Shown: positions 16,624 through 25,903, numbered from the stretch's first letter. The stretch is DNA of 64,000 nt from Chroococcidiopsis thermalis PCC 7203 (GCF_000317125.1 NC_019695.1:5568336-5632335), one strand, 5' to 3'. The notes: generated by a model not told the origin, from the sequence alone. A program made the numbers and translations.

Positions 16624-17421
16624 GTGAAACTATCTATCTTGATGGCATCAGCTAGGAAAATTATCGGACAGCTGCGCTTATTAGGAATTGTGTTGTTGTC
16701 TTCCTTGATTCTTTCCGGCTGCGTCCAGTATCAAGTCGGGGTAAATTTTGACAGTCCCAACTATGGCGAAATCGTGCAGCACATCCAGCTAGACGAACGG
16801 CTGATGAGTTTGAGTGGTGATTCGGTAAAGACTTGGCTAGACAGCATCGAACGTCGCGTCAAGCAACTGCACGGAAAAGCCAAGCGGCGATCGGATCGAG
16901 AAGTCACGGTCACAATTCCGTTTAAAAATGGGGCGGACTTAGCAGAAAAATTTAATGCATTTTTCCACTACATTGACAAGGAAAATCCAAATAATTTAAC
17001 AGAAACGGACTTGCCACCAATAGACTCTCAATTGAGTTTGAAGCAAAATAATTTTTTATTGTTAGTGAGAAATCGGTTGAGTTTCGACTTAGACTTGCGA
17101 TCGCTCTCCCTAATTTCTACAAACACAAATCTCGCCATTAACCCCAGTTCGATCTTAGATTTTGAATTCAGCCTCAACGCCCCTTGGGGAGGACGCAGCA
17201 TCGAGAAGGCAGAAAACGCCATTCCCGCTAACAAACAGGGTAATCGGTTGATATGGCGGCTGCAACCAGGACAGATTAATCATATAGAAACTATTTTCTG
17301 GCTCCCCAGTCCCCTGGGAATTGGCACAATTTTCATTATTTTATTCATTGCGTTAGGGGTTTATTTACGCGATCGCACTGTGCCAACTTCAGGAGGGAGT
17401 AGGGAGCAGGGAGCAGTATAG
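16624..17421 (+). CDS. DUF3153-type lipoprotein
   Basis: 265 residues from GTG 16624. A lipoprotein signal with lipobox L-S-G-C ends at residue 33. The mature start V-Q-Y-Q-V-G-V-N-F-D-S-P-N-Y-G and the I-V-Q-H-I-Q-L element match cyanobacterial DUF3153 proteins. A hydrophobic span lies near the C-terminus (G-T-I-F-I-I-L-F-I-A-L-G-V-Y-L), giving an anchored periplasmic or lumenal protein. The last nine residues are read from short tandem repeats, and the stop lies inside a palindrome (17416-17447). Function unknown. Confidence 0.75.
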   Translation: MKLSILMASARKIIGQLRLLGIVLLSSLILSGCVQYQVGVNFDSPNYGEIVQHIQLDERLMSLSGDSVKTWLDSIERRVKQLHGKAKRRSDREVTVTIPFKNGADLAEKFNAFFHYIDKENPNNLTETDLPPIDSQLSLKQNNFLLLVRNRLSFDLDLRSLSLISTNTNLAINPSSILDFEFSLNAPWGGRSIEKAENAIPANKQGNRLIWRLQPGQINHIETIFWLPSPLGIGTIFIILFIALGVYLRDRTVPTSGGSREQGAV

Positions 17422-17447
17422 AGACGTTACGTTTAACGTCTCTATAC
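17416..17447. repeat. ACGT-type palindrome between DUF3153 gene and pdxH
   Basis: 14-bp arms (17416-17429 and 17434-17447) around a 4-base centre. It supplies the stop codon of the upstream gene and ends two bases before the pdxH stop, so it sits between convergent genes and may act as their terminator. Confidence 0.85.
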
Positions 17448-17448
17448 C

Positions 17449-18093
17449 CTAAGGAGACAACCGCTCGATTGTCCAACTACCGTTTTCTAATAAACGATAG
17501 CGGAGGCGATCGTGCAATCTACTCGGTCTACCTTGCCAAAACTCAATTGCGTTAGGAATGACGCGAAAACCTCCCCAGTACGGCGGACGGGGAATGTCTC
17601 GATTTTCATACTTGGTTTGCAATTCTTGCAAGCGCTGTTCTAAAGCTGCGCGACTTTCCACCACTTGACTTTGCTCGGAAGCCCAAGCTCCCAAGCGGCT
17701 ATTTAACGGACGGCTGCGATAATATTCATCTGACTCTTGGGCTGAAACTTGTTCTACCCGCCCTTCAATCCGCACTTGGCGTTCGAGTTCCGCCCACCAA
17801 AAAACTAGCGCTGCATGGGGATTGGTTGTTAGTTCTTGCCCTTTATGACTTTGATAATTGGTATAAAAAACGAAACCGCGTTCGTCAAAACCCTTGAGCA
17901 AGACAATTCGAGCCGAAGGTATAGCATCAGTCGTAGCAGTGGCTAAGGTCATAGCATTTGGTTCGGGAATTTGAGCTGATAGAGCGCGATCGAACCAAAT
18001 TTGAAATTGACGCAAAGGATTCGGATCGACATCAGTTTCCTGCAAACCTTCAAGTTGATAATCTATGCGAAGATCGGCAACATTAGGATTCAT
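17449..18093 (-). CDS. pdxH: Pyridoxamine/pyridoxine 5'-phosphate oxidase
   Basis: 214 residues from ATG 18093. The frame runs on to TTG 18138, but those extra codons are read from an ATTACCC-type repeat. The FMN enzyme oxidises PNP or PMP to PLP. Motifs: M-R-I-D-Y-like start (L-R-I-D-Y), [37 protein letters not shown], the R-P[13 protein letters not shown] segment, and the C-terminal [11 protein letters not shown]. It provides the step after the pdxJ-type gene at 4984 in the same window. Confidence 0.96.
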   Translation of the reverse strand: MNPNVADLRIDYQLEGLQETDVDPNPLRQFQIWFDRALSAQIPEPNAMTLATATTDAIPSARIVLLKGFDERGFVFYTNYQSHKGQELTTNPHAALVFWWAELERQVRIEGRVEQVSAQESDEYYRSRPLNSRLGAWASEQSQVVESRAALEQRLQELQTKYENRDIPRPPYWGGFRVIPNAIEFWQGRPSRLHDRLRYRLLENGSWTIERLSP

Positions 18094-18286
18094 AGTTTTA
18101 GCGACTGTAATGGGTAATGGGTAATGGGTAGATCGCAAATGACCAATGACTAATGACTAATCCTGCCATACCTTAGTTTTAATAGGGGGTAGCTTACAAA
18201 TAACCAATGACCGATCTGCCTTCTCAAGCGTGTAACGACAAATTACAATTAGAGTTGAAGTACTAGACCATTGTGGTTAAAAATCT

Positions 18287-18406
18287 ATGACACCTTCTTT
18301 AATGAACTTCTTTTTCAGTTTGCTGGCAGGTTTGGCAATTGTGGTGATCCCAGTCACAGTTGGTTTGATTTTTATTAGCCAACAAGATAAGATTCAACGT
18401 TCGTAA
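18287..18406 (+). CDS. psbX: Photosystem II protein PsbX
   Basis: A 39-residue gene with ATG 18287 and TAA 18404-18406. It starts M-T-P-S-L and ends S-Q-Q-D-K-I-Q-R-S, with a single hydrophobic span between (L-L-A-G-L-A-I-V-V-I-P-V-T-V-G-L-I-F-I). These are the features of PsbX, a one-helix thylakoid subunit near cytochrome b559 that affects quinone turnover at QB. The ycf66 homologue lies 172 bases downstream on the same strand, an order I recall from other cyanobacteria, which supports the call. Confidence 0.95.
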   Translation: MTPSLMNFFFSLLAGLAIVVIPVTVGLIFISQQDKIQRS

Positions 18407-18429
18407 GAGGGAACAGGGAGCAGGGAGTA

Positions 18430-18465
18430 GGGAAAATTCGGAATTCAGAATTCGGAATTCGGAAT
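18430..18465. repeat. GGAATTC-type heptamer repeats
   Basis: A run of AATTCGG/AATTCAG heptamers between psbX and ycf66. The same unit occurs at about 28412-28455 and inside the ureF coding sequence at 28949-28983. Confidence 0.85.
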
Positions 18466-18578
18466 TAATGGAGAATTCCCTTACCCCTCACTCCTAACTC
18501 CCAATCCCTCATCTACCCAGCAACCTTTGACGATCTTCTAGTTGACTCGCTAGGCTAGACATACTTGAGAGAACGAAA

Positions 18579-19478
18579 ATGGTCAACTTCAACTTTAACT
18601 TTGCGAGTATTTCGGGCATTGTCTTAGCTGTAGCTGGGGCAGCGCTATATTTCCTCCGCAACTTTCGCCCTGGATTGGCGCGAGATCACGACATTTTTTT
18701 TGCTGCGATCGGTTTAGTCTGTGGTTTCGTCCTGATTTTTCAAGGTTGGCGGTATGACCCAATTATGCAATTCGGTCAACTGCTGCTGACAGGAGGAACA
18801 ATATTTTTTGCTGTAGAAAGCGTGAGGCTACGGAGCGTAGCTACAGAACAAGCTCGACGCAATACTCGAATTGTAGACGAAGAAAGACCCGTCAGCTCTG
18901 CATATCAATACGAAGCAGAGTTAGACGAATACGATCCTTTAGAGGAAGAACGCACGATCCCACGGCGGATTCGAGGGAGCAGAGATGGACGTTCCACGCG
19001 CACGGACGATTACGATCGCGAGTACGATCGCGAGGATGAAATCCCCCGACGCTATCGCCGCGATGAGGAAGAACCACCCCGCCGCTCGTCAAGCCGTAGC
19101 GGAACTGAAAGAATTGCACCTGCCGACCGAACTCGTACCAGCACCAGCAAGCGTCGTTCTCGTCCAGAATCTCGTCCCCTCCCGCCAGACACACAAGATG
19201 AAGATTGGAACGATTCAACTCAGGCAACTAGAGAAGATGACTGGGAAGAAAAAGTGACTCGTACCAGCAAGCCGCCTCGCTCCGGTAGTAACGGCTCCAG
19301 ACGTGTGGAACCAGCGGATACAGAAGTGTCATCTAGACCCAGAAAACGTCGTCCGCCTCAAAATTCAGTTTACGGTCAAGATGATGTCCAAGTTCCAGCT
19401 TCCGATTATGTCGATTACAAGCCAATCGAGCGGTTTGACGACGATCGCGACAATTCGACTAATTTTGACGAGCCATAG
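18579..19478 (+). CDS. ycf66: Ycf66 family protein
   Basis: 299 residues. The conserved N-terminal part (about 1-90) has three hydrophobic spans: I-S-G-I-V-L-A-V-A-G-A-A-L-Y-F-L, F-F-A-A-I-G-L-V-C-G-F-V-L-I-F-Q-G-W-R-Y-D-P, and Q-L-L-L-T-G-G-T-I-F-F-A-V-E-S. The Q-G-W-R-x-D-P-I motif is typical of Ycf66. The remaining 200 residues are a long, highly charged, disordered tail rich in Arg, Asp, Glu, Ser and Pro. Ycf66 is found in plastids and cyanobacteria; function is unknown, but its place next to psbX suggests a thylakoid link. Confidence 0.92.
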   Translation: MVNFNFNFASISGIVLAVAGAALYFLRNFRPGLARDHDIFFAAIGLVCGFVLIFQGWRYDPIMQFGQLLLTGGTIFFAVESVRLRSVATEQARRNTRIVDEERPVSSAYQYEAELDEYDPLEEERTIPRRIRGSRDGRSTRTDDYDREYDREDEIPRRYRRDEEEPPRRSSSRSGTERIAPADRTRTSTSKRRSRPESRPLPPDTQDEDWNDSTQATREDDWEEKVTRTSKPPRSGSNGSRRVEPADTEVSSRPRKRRPPQNSVYGQDDVQVPASDYVDYKPIERFDDDRDNSTNFDEP

Positions 19479-19503
19479 TTTCGCACGGATGGCGACAGCA
19501 TAG

Positions 19504-20064
19504 ATGAAAAAATCTACGCTGAGACGGTGGCTGAAGTGGCTGTGTTGGACGCTCACTATAAGTATCTTGAGTTTGGCGATCGCAGCCTGTAGTCCTAGCG
19601 ATCGCCAAGTTTGTTTGTCAGGCTTCCTGAATAGCCCTTATAGTGACGAACAACCAGCCTTGAGCGGTGATGGGCGTTGGTTGGCGTATGTCTCAAATCG
19701 CGATGGCAAGCACCGTTTACTGTTATACGATTTACAAGACCGCTGCCTCATTTCTCTACCGCGCATTCCCGCCGCAGCGATCGCAGAACATCCGAGCTTG
19801 AGTTATACGGGGCGCTATTTAACTTATTTAACTGGCGATCGCGGTAAACTTGTTTTGACACTATACGATCGCGCTACGCAACAAACGCAGATTGTCAGCC
19901 AGTGGTATCAGGCATGGGTGCGCAACCCCAGCATCAGTCCTGACGGGCGTTACATTGCCTTTGAAAGCAGTAAAAACGGGCAATGGGATATCGAAATTCT
20001 AGACCGAGGCGATCGCGTTGAGTTGGATATTCCAGATGGTACGATGACAGTTGTTAGGGAGTAG
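19504..20064 (+). CDS. TolB-like beta-propeller lipoprotein
   Basis: 186 residues. Lipoprotein signal with a basic start, hydrophobic core and lipobox A-I-A-A-C (Cys29). At least three PD40/TolB-type blades follow: L-S-G-D-G-R-W-L-A-Y-V-S-N-R-D-G, L-S-Y-T-G-R-Y-L-T-Y-L and I-S-P-D-G-R-Y-I-A-F-E-S-S-K-N-G-Q-W-D-I-E. Three to four blades are too few for a closed propeller alone, so it may dimerise or pair with the similar downstream protein. It starts 26 bases after ycf66 stops, so co-transcription is likely. Confidence 0.82.
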   Translation: MKKSTLRRWLKWLCWTLTISILSLAIAACSPSDRQVCLSGFLNSPYSDEQPALSGDGRWLAYVSNRDGKHRLLLYDLQDRCLISLPRIPAAAIAEHPSLSYTGRYLTYLTGDRGKLVLTLYDRATQQTQIVSQWYQAWVRNPSISPDGRYIAFESSKNGQWDIEILDRGDRVELDIPDGTMTVVRE

Positions 20065-20075
20065 GGAGCAGTTAT

Positions 20076-20110
20076 CAGTGACCAGTGACCAGTGACCAGT
20101 GACCAGTGAC
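20076..20110. repeat. CAGTGAC heptamer x5
   Basis: Five perfect CAGTGAC units directly after the first TolB-like gene and running into the second frame. Slippage here would change the reading of the downstream 5' extension. Confidence 0.9.
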
Positions 20111-20815
20111 CAGTTAGTTATTTTATCTCCTCAGCTCCCTTGTCCCCCTTGTCTCCCTTGTCTCCCTTGTCCCCCTTGTCTCCCTTGTCCCCCTTGTCTC
20201 CCTTGTCCCCCTTGTCTCCCTTGTCTCCCTTGTCTCCCTCGTCTCCCTCGTCCCCCTTGTCTCCCTTGTCTTCCTCGCTCCTTGTCTCCCTTGTCTATCT
20301 GTTTCTCTCTATTGATATTGCTCCTAGTTAGTTTCCTGAGTGGCTGTAGCGGCTCTCCCCATCTTTTAAGCTATCCCTTCGATCTAGGGGGACGCAGCCT
20401 CAACAGTCCTGCCGCAGAATTGTCTCCGCGCGTTGCAGGTGAATACGTAGTGTTTACATCCGATCGCTTCGGGCGACAAGATGTTTATTTATTTAATTTG
20501 AAAACGAGTAGTCTCGTAAATCTGCCAGGGTTAAACTCTGTTGATGCGATCGCCTCCGATCCCGACTTATCAGCCGATGGTCGCTACATTGTGTTTACTA
20601 GTAGTAGGCGAGGTCAAGTTGGTATTTTTCTCTACGATCGCGAAACTCGCCAATTAAGGAATTTGACGGCAAATTTAGCAGCAGAAGTGCGCCACCCTAC
20701 CATTAGCAACGATGGCAACAGGATTGCCTTTGAATCGAGCGCTAACGGTCAATGGGATATTTTAGTTTGCGATCGCGCTGGTAACTTGATTAACGTGCCG
20801 ATGAACCCGCAGTGA
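20099..20815 (+). CDS. Second TolB-like lipoprotein with repeat-derived 5' end
   Basis: The frame gives 238 residues, but the first 60 or so are a Pro/Cys/Leu low-complexity stretch read from a minisatellite. In-frame TTG codons at 20282 and 20291 come just before a normal lipoprotein signal (S-I-C-F-S-L-L-I-L-L-L-V-S-F-L-S-G-C), so the functional start is probably there. PD40 blades follow: V-F-T-S-D-R-F-G-R-Q-D-V-Y, L-S-A-D-G-R-Y-I-V-F-T-S-S-R-R-G and I-S-N-D-G-N-R-I-A-F-E-S-S-A-N-G-Q-W-D-I. It is a paralogue of the preceding gene. Confidence 0.7.
   Translation: MTSDQLVILSPQLPCPPCLPCLPCPPCLPCPPCLPCPPCLPCLPCLPRLPRPPCLPCLPRSLSPLSICFSLLILLLVSFLSGCSGSPHLLSYPFDLGGRSLNSPAAELSPRVAGEYVVFTSDRFGRQDVYLFNLKTSSLVNLPGLNSVDAIASDPDLSADGRYIVFTSSRRGQVGIFLYDRETRQLRNLTANLAAEVRHPTISNDGNRIAFESSANGQWDILVCDRAGNLINVPMNPQ
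20138..20300. repeat. 9-bp minisatellite TTGTCTCCC / TTGTCCCCC
   Basis: About 15-18 imperfect copies of a 9-base unit (TTGTCTCCC, TTGTCCCCC and CTCGTCTCC variants). Being a multiple of three, the unit keeps all frames open and writes P-C-L-P repeats into the 5' extension of the TolB-like gene. Confidence 0.85.
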
Positions 20816-20981
20816 ACGGTTGTCAGGGGAGAGTGAGGAGTGAGGAGTGAGGAGCGAGGAGTGAGGGGTAAGAGAGTGGTGCATGTTTTAATTGCGACTT
20901 GCGACTTGTCTTGCTCCCTCAGCAACCTTGCGCTCCCGCAACTCTTTTATCCCCTTATACCCCTTGTCTTCGAGAGTCCCC

Positions 20982-21998
20982 TCACTCCTCACTCCTCGCT
21001 CCTTCTTTCACAGCTTCAATCAGCGATCGCACTTCTGCCACGCCTTCGGAAGGCTCGAATTTGAGCGGGAATTTGCCGCGTCCGAGCATTCGCAATCCTA
21101 AAGGTCCTAAACTGAGTAAGCCCCTAAGATCTCGCAGGTAATTTGATACAACGTGCAACCCAAACTTACGCTCGTCGATCCAGCCACCTTCTTTGACTAA
21201 CTCGACTAAAACTTTACGGTGGCGGATGGAACGGCTATCGGCAGCATCTTTTAATGGTAAGATTTCCTGCTTGATCTGACTGATGCGATCCATCGGTGCA
21301 ACATCCATTGGACAAACAGTGTTGCAGTAATAACAACGAGTGCAGCCCCAAACGCCTTGGGTTCCTTGGTTATACTTTTCTAACCGAGTTGCGGTTTCAG
21401 CATCGCGAGTATCTGCTACCATGCGGTATGCTTTGGCTAAAGCATGAGGACCGACAAAATCGGGATTGATTTCGCGAGCATTGCATTCAGAATAACAAGC
21501 ACCACACATAATACAGTTACCCGTTCGATCTAATTGCGATCGCTCTGCTGGTGATTGCAAAAACTCCCGTTCTGGGATTTTTCTTGCCCCCGTGCTGACA
21601 TAGGGATCGACTGCCTCTAGATGATTCCAAAAACTCTTCATATCTACTACCAGATCTTTGATGACTGGCATATTCCCCAAAGGAGAGATAATGATTTCTG
21701 GTGTCTTAACATCTCTATTCCTGCTCTCACCCGTGCTTAATTGCAGTCGGCTGACTTCGCTACCAATATTTTCTTTACAGGCTAGAGCCGAGCGACCATT
21801 AATTCGCATTCCACAACTACCACAAATAGTATTGCGACAATTTTTACGAAATGCTAAGCTACCATCTTGCTCCCACTTAATCTGATTTAAGCAGTCCAAG
21901 ATTGTATTTCCTGGTTCTACCTCTAGCTGATAAGACTGAACGCGAGGCGCGGAATTTTCTGATTGTCGGATGATTTTAAATAGAACTTGCATTGCCAT
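20982..21998 (-). CDS. sdhB: Succinate dehydrogenase/fumarate reductase iron-sulfur subunit
   Basis: 338 residues from ATG 21998 (the frame opens at TTG 22001). The N-terminal ferredoxin domain has a [2Fe-2S] set C-R-N-T-I-C-G-S-C...C. The C-terminal part has two cluster motifs, C-I-M-C-G-A-C-Y-S-E-C and C-T-R-C-Y-Y-C-N-T-V-C-P. It passes electrons from the flavoprotein SdhA to the quinone pool in the thylakoid or plasma membrane. The tail of about 90 residues past the last cluster is longer than in E. coli SdhB. No sdhA is adjacent, as is common in cyanobacteria. The last codons lie in ACTCCTC repeats. Confidence 0.93.
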   Translation of the reverse strand: MAMQVLFKIIRQSENSAPRVQSYQLEVEPGNTILDCLNQIKWEQDGSLAFRKNCRNTICGSCGMRINGRSALACKENIGSEVSRLQLSTGESRNRDVKTPEIIISPLGNMPVIKDLVVDMKSFWNHLEAVDPYVSTGARKIPEREFLQSPAERSQLDRTGNCIMCGACYSECNAREINPDFVGPHALAKAYRMVADTRDAETATRLEKYNQGTQGVWGCTRCYYCNTVCPMDVAPMDRISQIKQEILPLKDAADSRSIRHRKVLVELVKEGGWIDERKFGLHVVSNYLRDLRGLLSLGPLGLRMLGRGKFPLKFEPSEGVAEVRSLIEAVKEGARSEE

Positions 21999-23038
21999 CA
22001 ACTAAATTTTGTACATAGGAGCGATCGCGCTGATAAATCGTTGTTAACGCTACTTGACATTTAATCCATCCTTTCAAAGGAGATTTTGCTGTCTGGTTAG
22101 TTAAATTACTGCTCTGTAGTCGATCGCGCTGGAACTGCTTCTAGTCTAGAACGATCGACCTAAATCTGGTGGAATTTATCTAGCCCCAGGGTCAAGTTTC
22201 AGGTTTGTCAACCCCTTTTTTAAAAAAATATATTTTCCCTCTTTGTGGGCGCATGAGTCGCTGGTGCTAAAGAAATGAAGCTAGAGCAATTTCGTACTCG
22301 TAAAGGTCAGGGATTTTAGATTGATACCAATTTTATCTGCTCTGACAACAGATCCGATTCCCTGACCTCTTTAATGATTTGGGGGCTAGGCAGATCTCTT
22401 TTCTCGCCATAAATCAGTAGAAAGGGATGACCTCTTTCCTCCGATTTTACCTGTCTCGATCGAAATTTTTTTGGTTCTTTGCTGTGAAAGCTAAGCGCTT
22501 GCAACCATTTTTGGGAGTTAGATTCTGCTATGCCTAACCAAATTGTCCCCTTATGGCTAGCGTTTAGTTCAGTCTGCTACAGAAATGGGAAAAATTATTG
22601 ATGTTTGTTGCATTTCCCAGTTAGAGTCCGAGGAGTGTCTGCTTGACTAAAAAACTTCGATGTTAGCGATCGAAGATTGTATATTTGGTAAGGTTGGTTA
22701 AAAAATTAAGATTAAATTTGCAAAGTTGAATTTAAAATGGGTAGTATCTAATTATGGAAAAAATTTTTGGAGAACAGGAGAGATTTGGACATACTTCTTC
22801 TATAAAATAAGAGATTAGCTACTTGGCAATTAGCCAGAGCAGTCGGCGATCGAAGATCGCATGTCAGTGGCAAATAAACAGCCTACAACTGACAAAGTGT
22901 AACTGATGGCTGAAAAAATCGCACAAACAATGTGCGACTAGCAAAGAGCAACTTGACGATAGACAAAAAGCAAACAGCTCAGTCAATATCTGTCAAGCAA
23001 ACTTTACCCACTTTGGAGAACGTAAGGATATTTGGAGC
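21999..23038. other. 1-kb spacer with candidate structured RNA region
   Basis: No convincing gene. A 10-bp stem pairs 22304-22313 with 22359-22368 and encloses a smaller stem near 22335-22353. A 62-codon minus-strand frame covers part of it (22316-22504) but resembles nothing known. The region also holds the promoter and leader of the cyAbrB gene and several HIP1-like sites. Confidence 0.45.
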
Positions 23039-23452
23039 GTGAGTACTGAAACTGCAACCCATCCATTAACTGGAAAAGCATTGCTGCAAAAGGTAAAAGA
23101 ACTTTCTAACTTACCTAGACGAGAAAGAGCAAAAGCCTGTGGCTATTATACGGTCACAAAAAACAGCCAAACTCGCGTCAATTTAACCGATTTTTATGAT
23201 GCCTTACTCGCAGCAAGGGGCATTCCTCTGAGTCCTGAAGGACCAAAAGATGGTCGCGGACGGGAACCAACCTATCGCGTCAGCGTACACAAAAACGGTC
23301 AAATTGTAATTGGTGCTACTTACACCGAAGCAATGGGCTTAAAGCCAGGTGATGAATTTGAGATTAAATTAGGTTACAAACACATTCACCTAATTCAACT
23401 CGATAGCGATAAAAGTAGAGACGATAACTTAGACGATGAAGACGACGAATAA
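23039..23452 (+). CDS. cyAbrB family transcriptional regulator
   Basis: 137 residues from GTG 23039, with GGAG nearby. The N-terminal half (P-L-T-G-K-A-L-L-Q-K-V-K-E-L-S...C-G-Y-Y-T-V-T-K) and the C-terminal AbrB-type swapped-hairpin domain (Y-R-V-S-V-H-K-N-G-Q-I-V-I-G...G-L-K-P-G-D-E-F-E-I-K-L) define the cyanobacteria-specific cyAbrB group, abundant nucleoid-associated regulators of carbon/nitrogen balance. The acidic tail (D-D-E-D-D-E) is notable. The second cyAbrB paralogue is 9.6 kb away at 32635. Confidence 0.93.
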   Translation: MSTETATHPLTGKALLQKVKELSNLPRRERAKACGYYTVTKNSQTRVNLTDFYDALLAARGIPLSPEGPKDGRGREPTYRVSVHKNGQIVIGATYTEAMGLKPGDEFEIKLGYKHIHLIQLDSDKSRDDNLDDEDDE

Positions 23453-23567
23453 AAATGGTCGTTGGTCAATTATCATTGGTTAGCCACCAGCAATCAATGG
23501 CAAGTGACCGATGACAAATTTTATCTGAGGCGTGCTAATCGCGGATCGTAGTAACTGCCAAATCTTA

Positions 23568-24398
23568 ATGTCATTCCAGACAATTGCACCTGTATCGATG
23601 ATACAGGTGACAGAATTTTTTCTAGTATGGACTGCTTGCTGGCTACCATTAGCAATTGGCTGCGCGATCGCAATTAAATGGCGACCGTCTCAACCAATTA
23701 CAAGTGGACAAAAATTACCACTGCTTGCCTCACTTTACGCGATCGCGCCCTTGATTTTATGGCAAGCCAGCCAGATTTTGGCAGTACCTTTTACCGATTG
23801 GGGCTTCACCTGGAATTGGCATCTGTTAATTTCTAGTGGTGGGGGTTTTGTAATTGGCGCGATCGGTATTACTAGTTTATTTGCCGGACAAATAGCTCTT
23901 GGTTGGGTGAAATGGCAGCAATCCGAACCAAAAAAATCTAGACAAATTGCATCAGTTGTGCTGCTAACTTTACTATTAGCAGTGTGGATTAGCGGCACGG
24001 AAGAATTAATTTTTCGCGGCTTCGTTTTCACTCAACTAAAACACGACTTTTATTTAGGCTGGGCAGCTGCGATTTCCAGTCTAATTTTTGCTTTGTTACA
24101 TCTAGTTTGGGAGCAAAAAGAAACATTGCCACAATTACCCGGACTGTGGTTAATGGGTATGGTGTTGGTGCTTGCCCGTTGGGTAGACAATGGAAGTTTG
24201 GGCTTAGCTTGGGGACTCCATGCGGGTTGGGTATGGGCGATCGCGTGTTTGGATACCTTACAAGTCGTAGATTATACGGGTAATGCAGCAGAATGGGTCA
24301 CGGGGAAATATGGCAAGCCTTTGGCTGGTGTTGTAGGGTTACTATTTTTACTTGCAACAGGCACGCTTATTTGGTTATACAGAGTTTTTTACGCTTAA
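23568..24398 (+). CDS. CPBP family intramembrane protease
   Basis: 276 residues from ATG 23568 (GTG 23532 and ATG 23598 are alternatives). Around seven hydrophobic spans. The catalytic signature G-T-E-E-L-I-F-R-G-F-V-F is seen in the middle (E-E-x-x-x-R), followed by L-L-H-L-V-W and the third motif G-L-A-W-G-L-H-A-G-W. These are the three conserved blocks of CAAX-prenyl-protease/bacteriocin-processing (Abi) glutamic endopeptidases. Cyanobacterial members are mostly uncharacterised. It follows the cyAbrB gene by 115 bases. Confidence 0.88.
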   Translation: MSFQTIAPVSMIQVTEFFLVWTACWLPLAIGCAIAIKWRPSQPITSGQKLPLLASLYAIAPLILWQASQILAVPFTDWGFTWNWHLLISSGGGFVIGAIGITSLFAGQIALGWVKWQQSEPKKSRQIASVVLLTLLLAVWISGTEELIFRGFVFTQLKHDFYLGWAAAISSLIFALLHLVWEQKETLPQLPGLWLMGMVLVLARWVDNGSLGLAWGLHAGWVWAIACLDTLQVVDYTGNAAEWVTGKYGKPLAGVVGLLFLLATGTLIWLYRVFYA

Positions 24399-24563
24399 AT
24401 AAAAGCGCGATCGCGCCAGGATGTTAAAACATGCAGAAGCTCGGGAAATGCTGCAAAGCGATCGTTAATACTATCATGTAGTATCCAACGTTCAAATTTT
24501 TATGTCACGCAAAGGCGCAAAGGCGCAAAGTGGCTTCTCGTAGAGTAGGCGTGAAGAAGATCG

Positions 24564-25811
24564 CTAAAGGTGTTTAGCTGTGATAATTGTAACTGGATTC
24601 AGAGGAGCAAAGCGGGTGAGTTGCGCTATGGGTACGGAACGGGAGAGTTGGACTTGCAATAATTGATATTCCCAGCTATTTTGATGCTTGAACCAGTCTA
24701 GAGCTGTACTGAGGTGTTCTAGGGTAGCAAGAGCAATGACTAAAACTCCGCCAGAAGATAAGCAGGAACAGGTTTCTAGAATAGAGGTTAAGTTACCACT
24801 GCTACCACCGATAAAAACGCGATCGCATCTAGGAAGATCCTGTAAGATTTCTGGAGCAGTACCGTAGATTGACATAACGTTTTTGACTCCGAATCGTTGG
24901 CAGTTTTGAGCAATTAACGTGCTACCAGCTGCCGTTTTTTCAATTGCGTAAATTTTACTAGTAGGAAATAAGCGAGCAATTTCAATCGAAACCGAACCAG
25001 TTCCCGCCCCAATATCCCATACAATTTGTTCGGGTTGCAGCGCCAGTTCGCCTAAAATCAACAGGCGTACTTCTCGTTTTGTCATCAATCCTGGGCGATC
25101 GCTAAAACTGAGAAATAAACGATCTGGTATCCCTAGTTGCGGTAAGTTGGCTAAGTTCAGTTGCAGTTCTGACTCGGATTGGCGGAGTAAGACAACAATA
25201 TTTAAAGGTGCAAAAGACAGATTGTCTGTAGAAACGTTACAGTTAATCTCTCGACATACTTCGTCCTCGCTACCCAAATTTTCGCATACCCAAAGTTTGT
25301 ATCGAGCGAGTAAATCTAGCGATACTAATAGACGAGCGATCGCATGAGGGTTATTTGTGTTATCCGTCAATACGGCAATCTTCTCTACCCCTTGCTGCAA
25401 CGCCTGAATTAATTCATCTAGCGATCGCCCGTGAGCGCTGATCGCTCTAGCATCTTGCCAGGGAACTTTGAGCCGATTAAATGCTAACTGGATTGAGCTG
25501 AGGTGGGGATGAAAAGTTAGGTGTTCTGGTGGGAGTTCCGCGAGTAGCAATCGCCCTAAACCAAAAAATAACGGATCGCCCGATACTAAAATTACAATAC
25601 CATCTTTCCCATCTGCTAAATAACGGCGAATTTGAGCGATCGCTTCGATGAAATCTCCTAGTATCAGGCGTGGTGCTGGGTGGTGTGGGAAGTAATTTAA
25701 ATGGCGATCGCTCCCTACAAGTAATTTTGCCTTCACAACCAATTGACGTAGTGAATCAACTAGTCCCTCAGTTCCATCTAATCCAATGCCAATTACGTGT
25801 ATTGGTGTCAT
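24564..25811 (-). CDS. cobL: Precorrin-6Y C5,15-methyltransferase (decarboxylating), CbiE-CbiT fusion
   Basis: 415 residues. The N-terminal CbiE domain (about 1-210) is a tetrapyrrole methylase: V-I-G-I-G-L-D-G, L-V-G-S-D-R-H-L, V-I-L-V-S-G-D-P-L-F-F-G-L-G, S-I-Q-L-A-F. The C-terminal CbiT domain (about 230-415) is a class I methyltransferase with V-W-D-I-G-A-G-T-G-S-V-S-I-E. The enzyme methylates C5 and C15 and decarboxylates the acetate side chain in cobalamin synthesis. cobH follows upstream on the same strand 92 bases away, giving a small cob cluster. Confidence 0.95.
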   Translation of the reverse strand: MTPIHVIGIGLDGTEGLVDSLRQLVVKAKLLVGSDRHLNYFPHHPAPRLILGDFIEAIAQIRRYLADGKDGIVILVSGDPLFFGLGRLLLAELPPEHLTFHPHLSSIQLAFNRLKVPWQDARAISAHGRSLDELIQALQQGVEKIAVLTDNTNNPHAIARLLVSLDLLARYKLWVCENLGSEDEVCREINCNVSTDNLSFAPLNIVVLLRQSESELQLNLANLPQLGIPDRLFLSFSDRPGLMTKREVRLLILGELALQPEQIVWDIGAGTGSVSIEIARLFPTSKIYAIEKTAAGSTLIAQNCQRFGVKNVMSIYGTAPEILQDLPRCDRVFIGGSSGNLTSILETCSCLSSGGVLVIALATLEHLSTALDWFKHQNSWEYQLLQVQLSRSVPIAQLTRFAPLNPVTIITAKHL

Positions 25812-25903
25812 TTAATAATTATCAGTTGACAGCGATCGGCGATCGGTAGAAAGTGGTGCGTGGCGTGGGAAATACTGACGACTTACGACTGACGATTTAC
25901 GAC

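Noticed and set aside
22316-22504. 62-codon minus-strand frame
   Set aside because: Overlaps the nested stem region and has no recognisable pattern.
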